DNA from: Myxococcota bacterium
Lineage (GTDB): Bacteria > Myxococcota_A > UBA796 > JAFGLY01
Length of the DNA stretch: 64,000 nucleotides
Assembly (NCBI GenBank): GCA_024276675.1
Contig: JAJRWT010000038.1
Span: forward strand, 1-64,000
Direction of reading: 5' to 3'
The position numbers were made by a program, and so were the translations under genes. Of the stretch, positions 21,740 to 32,045 are shown piece by piece (positions within the stretch are counted from its first letter, which is position 1; each line of letters starts with the position of its first letter). The notes under the pieces are model-generated. The model ran no database searches. It saw only the letters and a program-made list of their open reading frames with translations, and was not told the DNA's origin.

Positions 21740-23035
21740 ATGCCTGGAGATGCGATGTTCAAGCTGCTCGGTGAAAAAACGCCCATCATGTTGGCTTTCC
21801 TGCTGTTTTTCACAGGCTGCGCGGTGGATCGCGGAAACGGCTTGGAGCCTGGCGCAACCGCGCAGGCGGAACCGTCGCACGGCCAGGCCGGGGCGAAAGG
21901 CCCTTCGTCGGATGCCGCCATGGAAGGCCCTGTGTCCGACGGGGAGCCGCCGGATTACCGGCCCACTACGCTGCTCCGTGGCCCCTCGTTGCAGTGGGTC
22001 ACCAGAGACGGTTTTCACCTCATGGCCGAAGCGAAGGACGAGGTGCCGCTGGTACTGGCTCTGACGGTGGGCGGCGTGTTCAGGGACTGGCTCGTTTCCA
22101 CGCCCCGCAAGTCACATTCACCTGTTGCTCCTGAAGCATTGCCGCCGCTGGATGGTTGGCTTCACGATGTGGCCGTCACCGGGATGGCTCCCGGAGAGCA
22201 ATTCAGCATCCAGGTGTTGAACTCGGGCGATGTGGCGTCGGGCATCCTGCCCGCGGCCGGGCAACCGTTGACCTTTGTGATCTTCGGCGACAACCGAGGC
22301 AGCGTGCAGAACCACGAAATGGTGTCCGATGCCATCATTATGGAACATCCGGCCCTGGTGATCAACACCGGCGACATGGTGAGCAGGGGGGATGACGCTG
22401 CAAAATGGTACCAGTTCTTCCAGACCGGGCGCCAATTGATGAAGCAGGCCTTTTATTACCCGGTCTTCGGCAACCACGAGCTGGGTGGGCCGGCTTCATA
22501 CTTCGACTCTGTCTTCCACACGGAAAACCACGTGGGGGATTCTGATTTCAGTTGGGCGACGGTTGTGGGCGATCTGGGGTTGCTGTCCATCGACAAGTAC
22601 CATGTGGACTGGAGCAGCCCCCGGGCCTCGAAGTGGTTGGATTCACAGCTCGCCGACCTGGAGTCGCGCTCCAGGTGGATCCTGGTTCTGGTCCACGAAC
22701 CCCTCTACACCTTTGGCCGTCACCTTCCCTGGAAGAAAGCCCGTAAACACCTGCAACCGCTGCTGGAGCGCCACGGGGTGGCCATGGTGGTGTCAGGGCA
22801 CAACCACTCCTACGAGCACTTCCTCGTCAACGGGATCCACTACGTAGTGACCGGCGGCGGCGGAGCCCCCCTGTACGCCTTGAGCACCGGCCCAGCCGAT
22901 GAACAGGACTTGCTTGTCAAGAGCAAGAAGTTCCTTCACTACCTCGTGCTGAATACAAGCAGTGAGCAGCTCGGCGTCAAGGTCAAGGATCCCCAGACCG
23001 GCCAGGTCTTCGAGGAGTTTTCCATTATTCGGTAG
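21740..23035 (+). CDS. Metallophosphoesterase (purple acid phosphatase-like) lipoprotein
   Basis: FLLFFTGCAVD lipobox; VIFGDNRG, INTGDMVSRGDD, VFGNHELGG, VSGHNHSYEHF. Confidence 0.85.
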   Translation: MPGDAMFKLLGEKTPIMLAFLLFFTGCAVDRGNGLEPGATAQAEPSHGQAGAKGPSSDAAMEGPVSDGEPPDYRPTTLLRGPSLQWVTRDGFHLMAEAKDEVPLVLALTVGGVFRDWLVSTPRKSHSPVAPEALPPLDGWLHDVAVTGMAPGEQFSIQVLNSGDVASGILPAAGQPLTFVIFGDNRGSVQNHEMVSDAIIMEHPALVINTGDMVSRGDDAAKWYQFFQTGRQLMKQAFYYPVFGNHELGGPASYFDSVFHTENHVGDSDFSWATVVGDLGLLSIDKYHVDWSSPRASKWLDSQLADLESRSRWILVLVHEPLYTFGRHLPWKKARKHLQPLLERHGVAMVVSGHNHSYEHFLVNGIHYVVTGGGGAPLYALSTGPADEQDLLVKSKKFLHYLVLNTSSEQLGVKVKDPQTGQVFEEFSIIR

Positions 23036-23163
23036 TTCCCATCCCTGGGCACCACGAAGTTTGGCCTCTGCGAAAACCCATGCACTGGCCCTTCCACGGA
23101 AAGCCGATAGTCCCTCCTCCCATGTTGTCAGACCTTCACCCCCAAGCGTTGCGAGTTTTTTGA

Positions 23164-24075
23164 ATGGACCCTGAAAAGCTGGAAAATCTCAACACCTGCC
23201 TGCGGGATCTGGGTTCCGTGCTGGTGGCTTTTTCGGGAGGAGTCGACTCGGGAGCCTTGCTGGCGGTGGCCAACGCGGCGCTGCCGGGAAAGGTGCTGGC
23301 GGTGACCGCTGTTTCACCGACCCTGCCCGCTGGCGAACTCGATGATGCCCGCCACCTGGCCCGCCACCTGGGTGTACCGCACCTGGTCGTGGAAACCCAC
23401 GAGCTTGACCACCCTGAATTTCGCTCCAATCCTCCCCGCAGGTGCTACTACTGCAAGCACGAACTCTTCTCCAGGCTGTCGGAGCTGGCAGCGCAGGAAG
23501 GCATGGCGGCTGTCGTGGAAGGGAGCAACGCCGACGATCTGCTGGATTTTCGGCCCGGACGTCTGGCAATCTCACAAATGGGTATCCGCAGCCCCCTGGC
23601 AGAGCTGGGTTTCAGCAAGCCTGAAGTCCGCGAGTTGGCTCGAATGCATGGCCTGTCGGTGGCCAGCAAGCCTGCCGCGGCCTGCCTGGCGTCCCGTTTT
23701 CCCTACGGTGAACCGATTACCGTGGATAAACTCCGAAGGGTGGAGTTGGCCGAGGTCTTTCTTCGAACCATCCTCGCCGGGTCCTTGCGGGTTCGCTCCC
23801 ACGGGGACTCGGCTCGCATCGAAGTGGAGCCCTCGCAGATTCCCATGGTGATCCAGGAACGTACACGCATCAGCCAGGCCATCATGCGACTGGGTTTCAC
23901 CCACGTTTCCCTGGATCTGCTGGGATATCGCACCGGAAGCATGAACGAAGGCCTGCCGCGCGGCACCAGGGATGGCGTAATGGAGGAGGTTGGCGTGATC
24001 GTTGGTCCCTCGTCAGCTACGGGAGAGCAGCGGGAACCATCCCCTTCTCGCCAGAGAGGACAATGCCGTGGATGA
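23164..24075 (+). CDS. larE: LarE, ATP-dependent sacrificial sulfur transferase
   Basis: VAFSGGVDSGALLA PP-loop, RCYYCKHELF, VEGSNADDLLDFRPG, KPAAACLASRFPYGE. Confidence 0.9.
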   Translation: MDPEKLENLNTCLRDLGSVLVAFSGGVDSGALLAVANAALPGKVLAVTAVSPTLPAGELDDARHLARHLGVPHLVVETHELDHPEFRSNPPRRCYYCKHELFSRLSELAAQEGMAAVVEGSNADDLLDFRPGRLAISQMGIRSPLAELGFSKPEVRELARMHGLSVASKPAAACLASRFPYGEPITVDKLRRVELAEVFLRTILAGSLRVRSHGDSARIEVEPSQIPMVIQERTRISQAIMRLGFTHVSLDLLGYRTGSMNEGLPRGTRDGVMEEVGVIVGPSSATGEQREPSPSRQRGQCRG

Positions 24076-24805
24076 ATCATCTCTGAAATCCCTCCTGGAT
24101 GGAGTCCGCTCGGGAGCCACCGGCGTGGACGAAGCCCTGGAGAAGCTCCGCGACCTTCCTTTCGAGGACCTGGGATTCGCTCGCCTGGACAACCACAGAT
24201 CTCTTCGGACGGGGGTGGCAGAGGTTCTGTTCGCGCCTGGAAAAACCCTCCAACAACTCAAGAGCCTGGTGGAGCATTCGGTGGAGAGCAATGCTGCCGT
24301 GCTGGTCACCCGGATTGAAGGAGAGCCGGCCCGAGAGCTGTTGGGGGACTACCCTTTCCTGCGCCACGATCCCCAGGCGCGCATCCTGTCCTACAGGGCT
24401 TCGCCCCTGGCCACACGCGAAGGCTACGTCGCTGTCGTCACCGCCGGGACCGCCGATCTGTCGGTGGCCCGGGAAGCAGCCCTCACCTTGGAGTTCCTGG
24501 GCGACAGGGTGGAGCAGCTCTCGGACGTGGGTGTGGCCGGCCTGCACCGCCTGCTTCCGGGTCTCAAGCTGTTGCGCGGAGCCAGGGCGGTGATCGTGGT
24601 GGCGGGCATGGAGGGCGCGTTGGCCAGCGTCGTGGGTGGGTTGATAGACCGACCTGTCATCGCGGTCCCCACATCCGTCGGCTATGGTGCCAGCTTCGGA
24701 GGTTTGAGCGCCCTCCTGGGCATGCTCAACTCCTGTAGCGCCGGCGTGGCGGTGGTGAACATCGACAACGGTTTCGGAGCCGCCTGTTTCGCACACCTGG
24801 TATAG
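24068..24805 (+). CDS. larB: LarB, nickel-pincer cofactor biosynthesis (PurE-related)
   Basis: VAVVTAGTADLSVAREAALTLEFLG, VVAGMEGALASVVGGLIDRPVIAVPTSVGYGASFGGLSALLGMLNSC; GTG start. Confidence 0.9.
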   Translation: MDESSLKSLLDGVRSGATGVDEALEKLRDLPFEDLGFARLDNHRSLRTGVAEVLFAPGKTLQQLKSLVEHSVESNAAVLVTRIEGEPARELLGDYPFLRHDPQARILSYRASPLATREGYVAVVTAGTADLSVAREAALTLEFLGDRVEQLSDVGVAGLHRLLPGLKLLRGARAVIVVAGMEGALASVVGGLIDRPVIAVPTSVGYGASFGGLSALLGMLNSCSAGVAVVNIDNGFGAACFAHLV

Positions 24806-24856
24806 GCCCGGACAGGCAGGAAGCGGTATCTTGGTATTGAAACGTGTGGGGTGAAC

Positions 24857-26083
24857 ATGACGGCAGGAAAAGAGGGCTCGGGTTGGGGCGCAGCTCCCGG
24901 TGATGGGCTCTACGACGTGGGATGGCTGGACTGTTCCGGGGGCATATGTGGGAACATGTTTCTGGGAGCACTGCTTGACCTGGGCCTTCCGCTGGAGTTC
25001 CTCCAGGACCTGGTGGTACGAATGGGCCTGGACGGAGTCGAAATCAAAGTTGGCAGAGTCGAGAGAGACAAGCTGACCGCGCTGCTTGTGGATGTGCTCT
25101 GGGATGGTTCCCATCCCCACCGGGGGCTTGGCGATATCCTGTCCCTGCTGGAATCAGCCCACCTGCCGGAGCCCGTGAAGCACCGGGCCTCGGCCGTGTT
25201 CAAGAGGCTTGCCACGGCCGAGGCCAGGGTACACGGGGTCTCCGAGGACCGTGTCCACTTCCACGAAGTGGGAGCCGTGGACGCCCTGGTGGACATCGTG
25301 GGAACGGTGGCTGGTTTTTACGAGCTGGGCATCGCTGAACTACACTGCTCCGCCCTCCCCATGGGGCAGGGCACGGTGGACTGCGCACATGGAACTCTTC
25401 CCCTGCCCGCGCCCGCCACCGTCCAACTGCTGCGGGGTGTACCCTTGTACGGCGTCGAGGTGCGGGGTGAAACAGTCACTCCCACCGGCGCGGCCCTGGT
25501 GGCCGAGCTGGTGGATACCTTCGGTCCAATGCCCGCCATGACCCTTGTCTCCACGGGTTCGGGCGCTGGGCATTCAGACCTGGGGCTTCCCGGTTTCTTC
25601 AGGATCCTGGCGGGTCGCCGGACCAGGTCAGACTCGTTGGATTCCCGGGAGAACATCATCATCGAAACCAACATCGACGACATGAACCCCCAGCTCTACG
25701 AGCATGTCATCTCGTTGCTTTTCGATACCGGTGCCCTGGATGTCTTTCTCACACCCATCCAGATGAAGAAATCCCGCCCTGCCACCATGCTGTCGGTGTT
25801 GGCTCCTCGCTACCTCCTGGATGACCTCTCGGAAGTGATCTTCTGCGAGACTACGTCTATTGGATTGAGAGTGTACCCCGTGGAAAAGCGCGCTCTTCGC
25901 AGGAAGGAGATCCAGGTGCAGACACCCTGGGGCCCCATCCCGGCCAAGCTGGCCTTCTTGGATGGGCGCGTGGTCAACGTGAGCCCTGAATATGAGCACT
26001 GTCGCTCGGTCGCCCGGGACAACGGCTTCACCCTGGCTCATGTCATGGATCTCGTCCGCCGGGTTGCTGCTTCGGAGCTTTGA
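24857..26083 (+). CDS. larC: LarC, nickel insertion protein (full length in one frame)
   Basis: GWLDCSGGICGNMFLGALLDLG, HFHEVGAVDALVDIVG, NIDDMNPQLYEHV, TPIQMKKSRPATMLSVL, ETTSIGLRVYPVEKRAL. Confidence 0.9.
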   Translation: MTAGKEGSGWGAAPGDGLYDVGWLDCSGGICGNMFLGALLDLGLPLEFLQDLVVRMGLDGVEIKVGRVERDKLTALLVDVLWDGSHPHRGLGDILSLLESAHLPEPVKHRASAVFKRLATAEARVHGVSEDRVHFHEVGAVDALVDIVGTVAGFYELGIAELHCSALPMGQGTVDCAHGTLPLPAPATVQLLRGVPLYGVEVRGETVTPTGAALVAELVDTFGPMPAMTLVSTGSGAGHSDLGLPGFFRILAGRRTRSDSLDSRENIIIETNIDDMNPQLYEHVISLLFDTGALDVFLTPIQMKKSRPATMLSVLAPRYLLDDLSEVIFCETTSIGLRVYPVEKRALRRKEIQVQTPWGPIPAKLAFLDGRVVNVSPEYEHCRSVARDNGFTLAHVMDLVRRVAASEL

Positions 26084-26119
26084 TGGGGCGGGGGCTGTCT
26101 GCATCGCGAGTATCACGCG

Positions 26120-26273
26120 TTCCCACCCTGGAAAGGCGGTCCTGTCAAGAGCACTTTCCGGGTGGGAAGTGCCATGCGACCGCCCCTTTCCACGGGGGGG
26201 TCGAAATGACCAGGGATTCCGCGAGACGAGTTCCTTTCTGGCCCTGTTCCTCCGTCTTCACTCGCGGAATCCC
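26120..26273. terminator. Structured intergenic region between convergent genes (candidate bidirectional terminator)
   Basis: GGGATTCCGCGAG (26213-26225) / CTCGCGGAATCCC (26261-26273), perfect 13-bp inverted repeat; TTCCCACCCTGGAAAG (26120-26135) / CTTTCCGGGTGGGAA (26154-26168), one bulge. Confidence 0.55.
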
Positions 26274-26286
26274 CGGATGATTCGTT

Positions 26287-28209
26287 TCAGAGACATTCCG
26301 GGTAGTAGACGAGGTCGTCCACGTTGCTTGCCTCGATGTCTCCCACAAGCGAAGTGGCGCCCGTGGTTGGGTCCACGGTGTACAGCGACACTCCCGTTGC
26401 GGCGTAGAGAAGGCCCGTAGCAGGGTCGAACTCCAGCCCCACGGCCCCGAAGGGCACGGTGGTCTCGACAATGTCGTAGGCTTCACCGCTCACGGGGTCG
26501 ATCTTGAATATGCTGTCGGATTGCTGGTCAGCGCCGAAGAGTACGTCGTTGGCGCAATCGTAGGCCATGCCGCAGGAGGTCAGGTCGATACCCAGGGAAC
26601 CTACCACCGTGGCCGCGCCGGTGGATTCGTCAAGCAGAACCAGTTGATCGTTTTCCTGGTCAAGCCCATACAGTCTTCCATCCGGCCCCCAGGAGATGCC
26701 ACATGTATTGCCCACGCCGGTGGCGCCGATGGCGGAGACTTCGCCCGTGCATGGATCGATGTTCACGAGCTGCTTGGCAAGGTAGTCGTTTCCGACGGCG
26801 AGACCTTCGTCGTTGACCGCCACGGAGTTGATCCCGAAGCTGCCGCTGATTTCCGCGAGTTCCGTGATGGCCCCGTTGTCGGGATCCACCTGGTATGTGA
26901 GCATGTCTACCGTGTCCACGGTCAACATGAACATGCCCCCGGTGGAGTCCTCGTCCACGGCGCCGTCGCAGTCGTCGTCCACGCCGTTGCAGTAGTCGTC
27001 TGAACCGGGGTGTACGGTTTCGTCGGTGTCGTCGCAGTCACTGGCATCGGAGACGTAGCCTACCGGTGTATCACAGGCCGCGGTGGCTACGCCGGCATCG
27101 CCGTAGCCGTCTCCGTCGAAGTCATTATACCATGTGTCGGCATCCAGGGCGCCTTCGTCCAGTTCTGCGTCGCAGTCGTTGTAGATGTTGTCGCAGTACT
27201 CGGGGGCGCCGGGATAGATTGATGCATCGGCATCATTGCAGTCGCTGGCATCGGAGACGTATCCATCGGGCTGATAACAAGAGATCTGCTCCAGGGTTTC
27301 GTCGCCGTGACCGTCGCCGTCGGCGTCCATGAACCAGGTCGCGGCGTCGTCCGCATCTGCTTCATCCACCACGCCGTCACAGTCGTCGTCGCTCAAGTTG
27401 CAGAACTCGGAGGCGCCCGGGAAGATGAGGTCGTTGTTGTCGTTACAGTCCTCACAGGCAGGGTAGCCGTCGGCGTCGGCGTCCTCCCAGCCAACGGAAC
27501 CGTCGCAGTTGTAGTCGTTGGGATCGGAGCAGTCGGATTCGTCGGCAGTGGGGTTGTACGCTGGATCCTCGTCATCGCAGTCCCCTGCCAGGAAGGCGTA
27601 GCCCGATGGCTGTAGACATGCTTCGGTTGTGTCGGTTTCGATTCCCCATCCGTCACCGTCCTGGTCCAGGTACCAGGTGAGCATGACGTCTTCGTCCACC
27701 AGGCCGTCGCAGTCATCGTCCAGCTCGTTGCAGTACTCGTAGGCATCCGGACGCACCATGTTGTTCAGGTCGTCACAGTCCCCCGCCACGGTAACGAAGC
27801 CCGATGGCTGTGAACAGGTGATGGTGGCGGAGTCGGCGTTGCCGTATCCGTCGCCGTCCTTGTCTTCGTAGAAGGTCGAACCGTCGGTGGGATTTTCGTC
27901 TGTGTCCCCGTTGCAGTTGTCGTCTAGGCTGTTGCAGATCTCGTCCGCTCCGGGAAAGATCTGCCTGTCGGAGTCATCGCAGTCGTCGTCGTTCAGGACG
28001 TAGCCTCCGTCAGTGTACAGACAGTCCAGCTCGGTGGGGGAATCGGGATTGCCGAAGCCATCGCCGTCTTCATCGCTGTACCATGTACACTGTCCGTCAA
28101 AGGCGAGGGCCGACGAGACAGCTTCGGTGTCGCTTTGACTACAGGCTGGAAGGAACAGTGTTCCGAGGATGGTGAGAAGAACTCGCACGGGGGACCTCCT
28201 TGGAAGCAT
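26287..28209 (-). CDS. MopE-like lipoprotein with multiple metal-binding-type motifs and C-terminal beta-propeller-like region
   Basis: LPACSQSD lipobox; repeats of 'W/YxDxDGDGYG...CDDxD..IxPGAxExCNxxDDDCDGxVDE'; C-terminal IDPxTGxxxxIG repeats. Confidence 0.8.
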   Translation of the reverse strand: MLPRRSPVRVLLTILGTLFLPACSQSDTEAVSSALAFDGQCTWYSDEDGDGFGNPDSPTELDCLYTDGGYVLNDDDCDDSDRQIFPGADEICNSLDDNCNGDTDENPTDGSTFYEDKDGDGYGNADSATITCSQPSGFVTVAGDCDDLNNMVRPDAYEYCNELDDDCDGLVDEDVMLTWYLDQDGDGWGIETDTTEACLQPSGYAFLAGDCDDEDPAYNPTADESDCSDPNDYNCDGSVGWEDADADGYPACEDCNDNNDLIFPGASEFCNLSDDDCDGVVDEADADDAATWFMDADGDGHGDETLEQISCYQPDGYVSDASDCNDADASIYPGAPEYCDNIYNDCDAELDEGALDADTWYNDFDGDGYGDAGVATAACDTPVGYVSDASDCDDTDETVHPGSDDYCNGVDDDCDGAVDEDSTGGMFMLTVDTVDMLTYQVDPDNGAITELAEISGSFGINSVAVNDEGLAVGNDYLAKQLVNIDPCTGEVSAIGATGVGNTCGISWGPDGRLYGLDQENDQLVLLDESTGAATVVGSLGIDLTSCGMAYDCANDVLFGADQQSDSIFKIDPVSGEAYDIVETTVPFGAVGLEFDPATGLLYAATGVSLYTVDPTTGATSLVGDIEASNVDDLVYYPECL

Positions 28210-28945
28210 GGGGCATCATGGGGAGTTTGGGAAGTCTACGGCCGCTGGGAGGTATTCGCCTCCAGAGCCATGCCGGCACCATCCGCCAGGTAGTGCCGGA
28301 ACCAGGCGAGCCGTTGGAATCGCGGGAGCTTTCGCTGATCCTGGTGAAATACCTCGCCGACAGGCGATTGGGTTTCAACCTGGTGTTTTCATCACTCATC
28401 GTGGTTCTCTCGCGAGGAACGGGGCCGCCCCACTTGGAGCGACGTATTGTTGCCGGCCAAACGGGTTTTTGATTCCCAGAGGGTTCACTGTATTCATGTG
28501 GTTCGGCGGGTAGATGGATCCCTCCATTTTCAGAAAAAAGCAAAGTAATCCAAAAACTACACATCAAGGCCCGTTACCGTTGGCGAACGAGTCGTCCTGA
28601 TAGTGATGGCAGTGCTTGTTGCCCTGGGCTTCCCTTTCTTGGAGAATGGCTGCTTCCACATGGCTTTGCAAATAGTTTGCAAGGAGAGTATAGAGCTGGG
28701 ACTGGAAGGAGGGTCTTGGTTGAGACGGAGGCTGGTGGGGCTGGGAACCATCACTGCTGGTTGTCCGGATTTCGGGTGCCTGTCGTCTTGTGAGTTGGGA
28801 TACTTTGTGTTTTGAAGCCCGCAGACACCCCCCTGAACTGCCCGCCCGGAAAACAAATGCAGACATCCGGAAGTTTTCAGGGAACTGTATACGAAGAGAG
28901 CCAAAGCGCTTCCCGTCCACTCTTCCACCCGGATCCAGCAGGAGA

Positions 28946-30013
28946 ATGGAATTGCCTGGTAGAAAATTCAGGACCACGACCGTTCAAAAGAAACTGCGAA
29001 GACCATTTTCGTTGGTAGTGAAGGGTGATCTGGGCTTCAGCCAGGGCGAGATCTGGTGGCTGGATGGTGATGAAGTCGAGTTTTTCTGTGTCGAAAAGCT
29101 GCTTGTCAACACCTTCTACGAAGCTCGGGTAGACGTGGTGTCCTCCACTCGGATGGTCGACATTTTTTTGTTCATCAAGGAAAACCCCCGCAACATCGGG
29201 TCCGGAGCCGGGGCCGGCTATCTCCATAAGGCCAGTTTCAAATTGGCACACAAACAGGATTTCTGGATTCTGAGACAGCAGTTGCTCCATTTCAACCCAG
29301 AGCTTCGGGACGTCCTTGGAGGCTCCCAGGCCCTCCCTCCTGGATCGGGCGAACCCAGTGGAAGCGTTCCCACTTTGCAGCAGGCTCTTGGGAGTCTCCC
29401 GTTTTCCGTTTCCAGGGCTGGTTTCCACGACAGCTCCTCCGGCGTTCCCGTGCGTTTTCGCAGCCGTCCGGAAACTCGTTCCGGCCAGGCGCCCGGGACC
29501 CTTTCCGCCAGAAGCCAGGCTGGCTCCAGGCGCCTGTCTTCGACAGACAACCAGGGCAAGCTTGTGGGAGGGGAACGGCGGAACAGAATCCGGACGAGCC
29601 GGCAGGGTTCCCATCGCAAGGTGTCGGGTGTGGGATCATCTCGGTCTCCCGTATCGGCAGCCACTCCTGGAAAGGTGGCAACAACCAGCCAACCCAGAGG
29701 CAACTGGGTGCTTGCCACCGTGGATCGTGGGGACCCTGCCACGGTGCTCATCCGTTTCGAGACTGCAAAGGCCCTTCGCACAGGCGTCCGGCTGCGTGGC
29801 AACCGTGTCAGGATCGCCATGGCCACGACGGAGTTCCTGTCAGTGGGTCAGAACGTATTGCTGGCAATGCAGTTGCCCGATCAAACCTACGTGCAGTTCG
29901 GCGTCCGGGTGAGCAGGATTCGCAAGAACTACCTGGTGCTGGCCCAGGACAACCTGTCGACAACGGTGGCCTGTCTTCTTGGCGGAGCCCTGGAAAAGGC
30001 AAGGAACTCCTGA
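28946..30013 (+). CDS. PilZ-like domain protein (tentative)
   Basis: N-terminal RRPFSLVV.. and C-terminal VGQNVLLAMQLPDQTYVQFGVRVSRIRKNYLVLAQ, PilZ-like beta-barrel pattern; Ser/Pro/Arg-rich linker between. Confidence 0.45.
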   Translation: MELPGRKFRTTTVQKKLRRPFSLVVKGDLGFSQGEIWWLDGDEVEFFCVEKLLVNTFYEARVDVVSSTRMVDIFLFIKENPRNIGSGAGAGYLHKASFKLAHKQDFWILRQQLLHFNPELRDVLGGSQALPPGSGEPSGSVPTLQQALGSLPFSVSRAGFHDSSSGVPVRFRSRPETRSGQAPGTLSARSQAGSRRLSSTDNQGKLVGGERRNRIRTSRQGSHRKVSGVGSSRSPVSAATPGKVATTSQPRGNWVLATVDRGDPATVLIRFETAKALRTGVRLRGNRVRIAMATTEFLSVGQNVLLAMQLPDQTYVQFGVRVSRIRKNYLVLAQDNLSTTVACLLGGALEKARNS

Positions 30014-30284
30014 AGCGGCGCCGTATTCGTTTTTTGTCTTCAGCTCGGGTGGAGTGGGAACCGTTTCGTGGGCAGAACTCTGACCTCTCATGGTGGAGCC
30101 CCGGGGGGCACCTGGTTGGGCGCATGGGGCAGGCACGATGTTTTTGGGGGGCTGTTCCGTGTGCCTGTTTGGGGCGTGTTAGAACCAGCAGAGCTTGAAT
30201 TTGTGCACCGGTTGGATTTGGTAATCTGGCTCCCGAATCCCAGCCCCACTGGCAGCCGCCCCGAACGCCAGACGGAAGGAATCC

Positions 30285-31973
30285 ATGGAACAGCAGAACA
30301 ACGAACCCACCGGGAGGGAGCACCCGCAATCCCGGGTAACCATGTTGGAAGGGGAAATAGAAGAGCTGTTGGCCTGCCAGCGAACCATGGACGCCAGGCT
30401 CTTCAACTTCCAGAGCATTCTAAGGGCGTCCCGTGCGCTGTACGACTGCCGCGAGATGGATGATCTCCTGGTTCTGCTGAAGGCAATCGTAGATGACAGA
30501 TTTGACACGGATGGTCTGTGGTTCTTCATTTTCGACCGGGAAAGCTCATCTTTCCAACTGCGCCTGCGCTGCGATGGCCCTTGTCGCTCCGAAGAGCAGC
30601 TCGTTGCATCACGGGATCCCTTCTCGTTCAGCCTGGGGCCGGGAATACTCTGGCAGCTCTTGCGCCAGGGCGAGCCGTTCTCGGTTGTGGATCTGGCTGG
30701 TAGATCAAGGTTCGCCGGGCTTTTTGCTTCCAAGGGCCTGGACAGGCTCGCTTCGGTCCTGTGGTTGCCCTTTGTCATGGAAGGCGAGCCCGTAGGACTG
30801 CTTGCCATGGGGCCCCAACACAGCGGTAGGGACTACGACGCCCAGGACCTGGAGTTTCTGCGCACTGTGGGTGAACAGGCATCGGTGGCCATCGGCTCGG
30901 TGTTCCTCTACGACCGCCTTCAACACGAGCAGAGCAAGTTGGACCTCACTATCCGCAACCTGTCGGTTCTCTACGACATCAGCCGGGCCGTCAGCGAGAT
31001 CGACAACATGAAGCAGCTCCTTCTGGAGATTCTCGACAAGGCCATCGCTCGAGTGCGAGCACAGAAGGGTTCCATCATGCTCTACGATTCCGGTATAGAC
31101 CAGCTCAAGCTACAGGTGGTCCGCGGCCTGCCGGACAAGCTGGTGGAGGACCGCATCAACGAAGGTCAGCGCTCCTGCCGCACCTTTCGTCCCGGCGAAG
31201 GAATCGCCGGCAAGGTTTTCCAGACCGGCGAAACCTATATCTCCCACGATACGCAGCACGACGACAACTACGCCCACTCCGAAAACTCGCGCGTCAGCTC
31301 GATAATCTGCCTGCCACTGTTGGTGAACGACAAACCAATAGGGGTGCTCAACATCACCAACAAGCAAGAGTCCCACTTTGAAAACGACGACATCGAGATC
31401 CTCAGCGCCATTGCCAACCAGGCCGCCATGACCATCGAGAAGGCGGATCTCTACAGGTTGGCCATCACCGACGAATTGACTGGTCTCTATGTTCGCAGGT
31501 TCTTCTATCGGCGTCTCACCGAAGAACTCCGGCGCCGCCAACGTTATGGGCTGGATTTCGCCGTAATGATGCTGGATATCGATCACTTCAAGAGCTTCAA
31601 CGACACCTGGGGTCACGACGTGGGCGACCTGGTGCTCAAAGAGGTGGCGGCCTGCTTCCAGAGGATGACCCGCACGGTGGACATCGTGGCGCGCCATGGC
31701 GGAGAGGAGTTCACTGTGCTCATGCCCGAGACATCGCTGGAAGGGGCCATGAGAGCTGCCGAGAGGCTACGCTCCGCCACCGAGGAGATGTCGGTGGAGC
31801 ATGAAGACAATTCGCTCAAGGTCACAGTCAGCATCGGGGTGGCCAGTGCCACCGACGCCATAGAGAAGGCCGAGGATCTTCTGCACCTGGCGGATGTTGC
31901 CCTGTACCAGGCCAAGGACCAGGGCCGCAACAGGGCCATAGCCTGGCGTCAGGGCATGGCTCTCCCGGGTTGA
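30285..31973 (+). CDS. GAF-domain diguanylate cyclase (GGEEF, I-site RTVD)
   Basis: Two GAF-like segments; TDELTGLYVRRFFYRRL, MLDIDHFKSFNDTWGHDVGDLVL, RTVDIVARHGGEEFTVLMPE. Confidence 0.92.
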   Translation: MEQQNNEPTGREHPQSRVTMLEGEIEELLACQRTMDARLFNFQSILRASRALYDCREMDDLLVLLKAIVDDRFDTDGLWFFIFDRESSSFQLRLRCDGPCRSEEQLVASRDPFSFSLGPGILWQLLRQGEPFSVVDLAGRSRFAGLFASKGLDRLASVLWLPFVMEGEPVGLLAMGPQHSGRDYDAQDLEFLRTVGEQASVAIGSVFLYDRLQHEQSKLDLTIRNLSVLYDISRAVSEIDNMKQLLLEILDKAIARVRAQKGSIMLYDSGIDQLKLQVVRGLPDKLVEDRINEGQRSCRTFRPGEGIAGKVFQTGETYISHDTQHDDNYAHSENSRVSSIICLPLLVNDKPIGVLNITNKQESHFENDDIEILSAIANQAAMTIEKADLYRLAITDELTGLYVRRFFYRRLTEELRRRQRYGLDFAVMMLDIDHFKSFNDTWGHDVGDLVLKEVAACFQRMTRTVDIVARHGGEEFTVLMPETSLEGAMRAAERLRSATEEMSVEHEDNSLKVTVSIGVASATDAIEKAEDLLHLADVALYQAKDQGRNRAIAWRQGMALPG

Positions 31974-32045
31974 GGCTCTCGTGCGACAGATCCCCCGCAG
32001 CTTTTCGGCCTGGCATACCGGTCATATGCAGCCAGGAGCAGGGCA

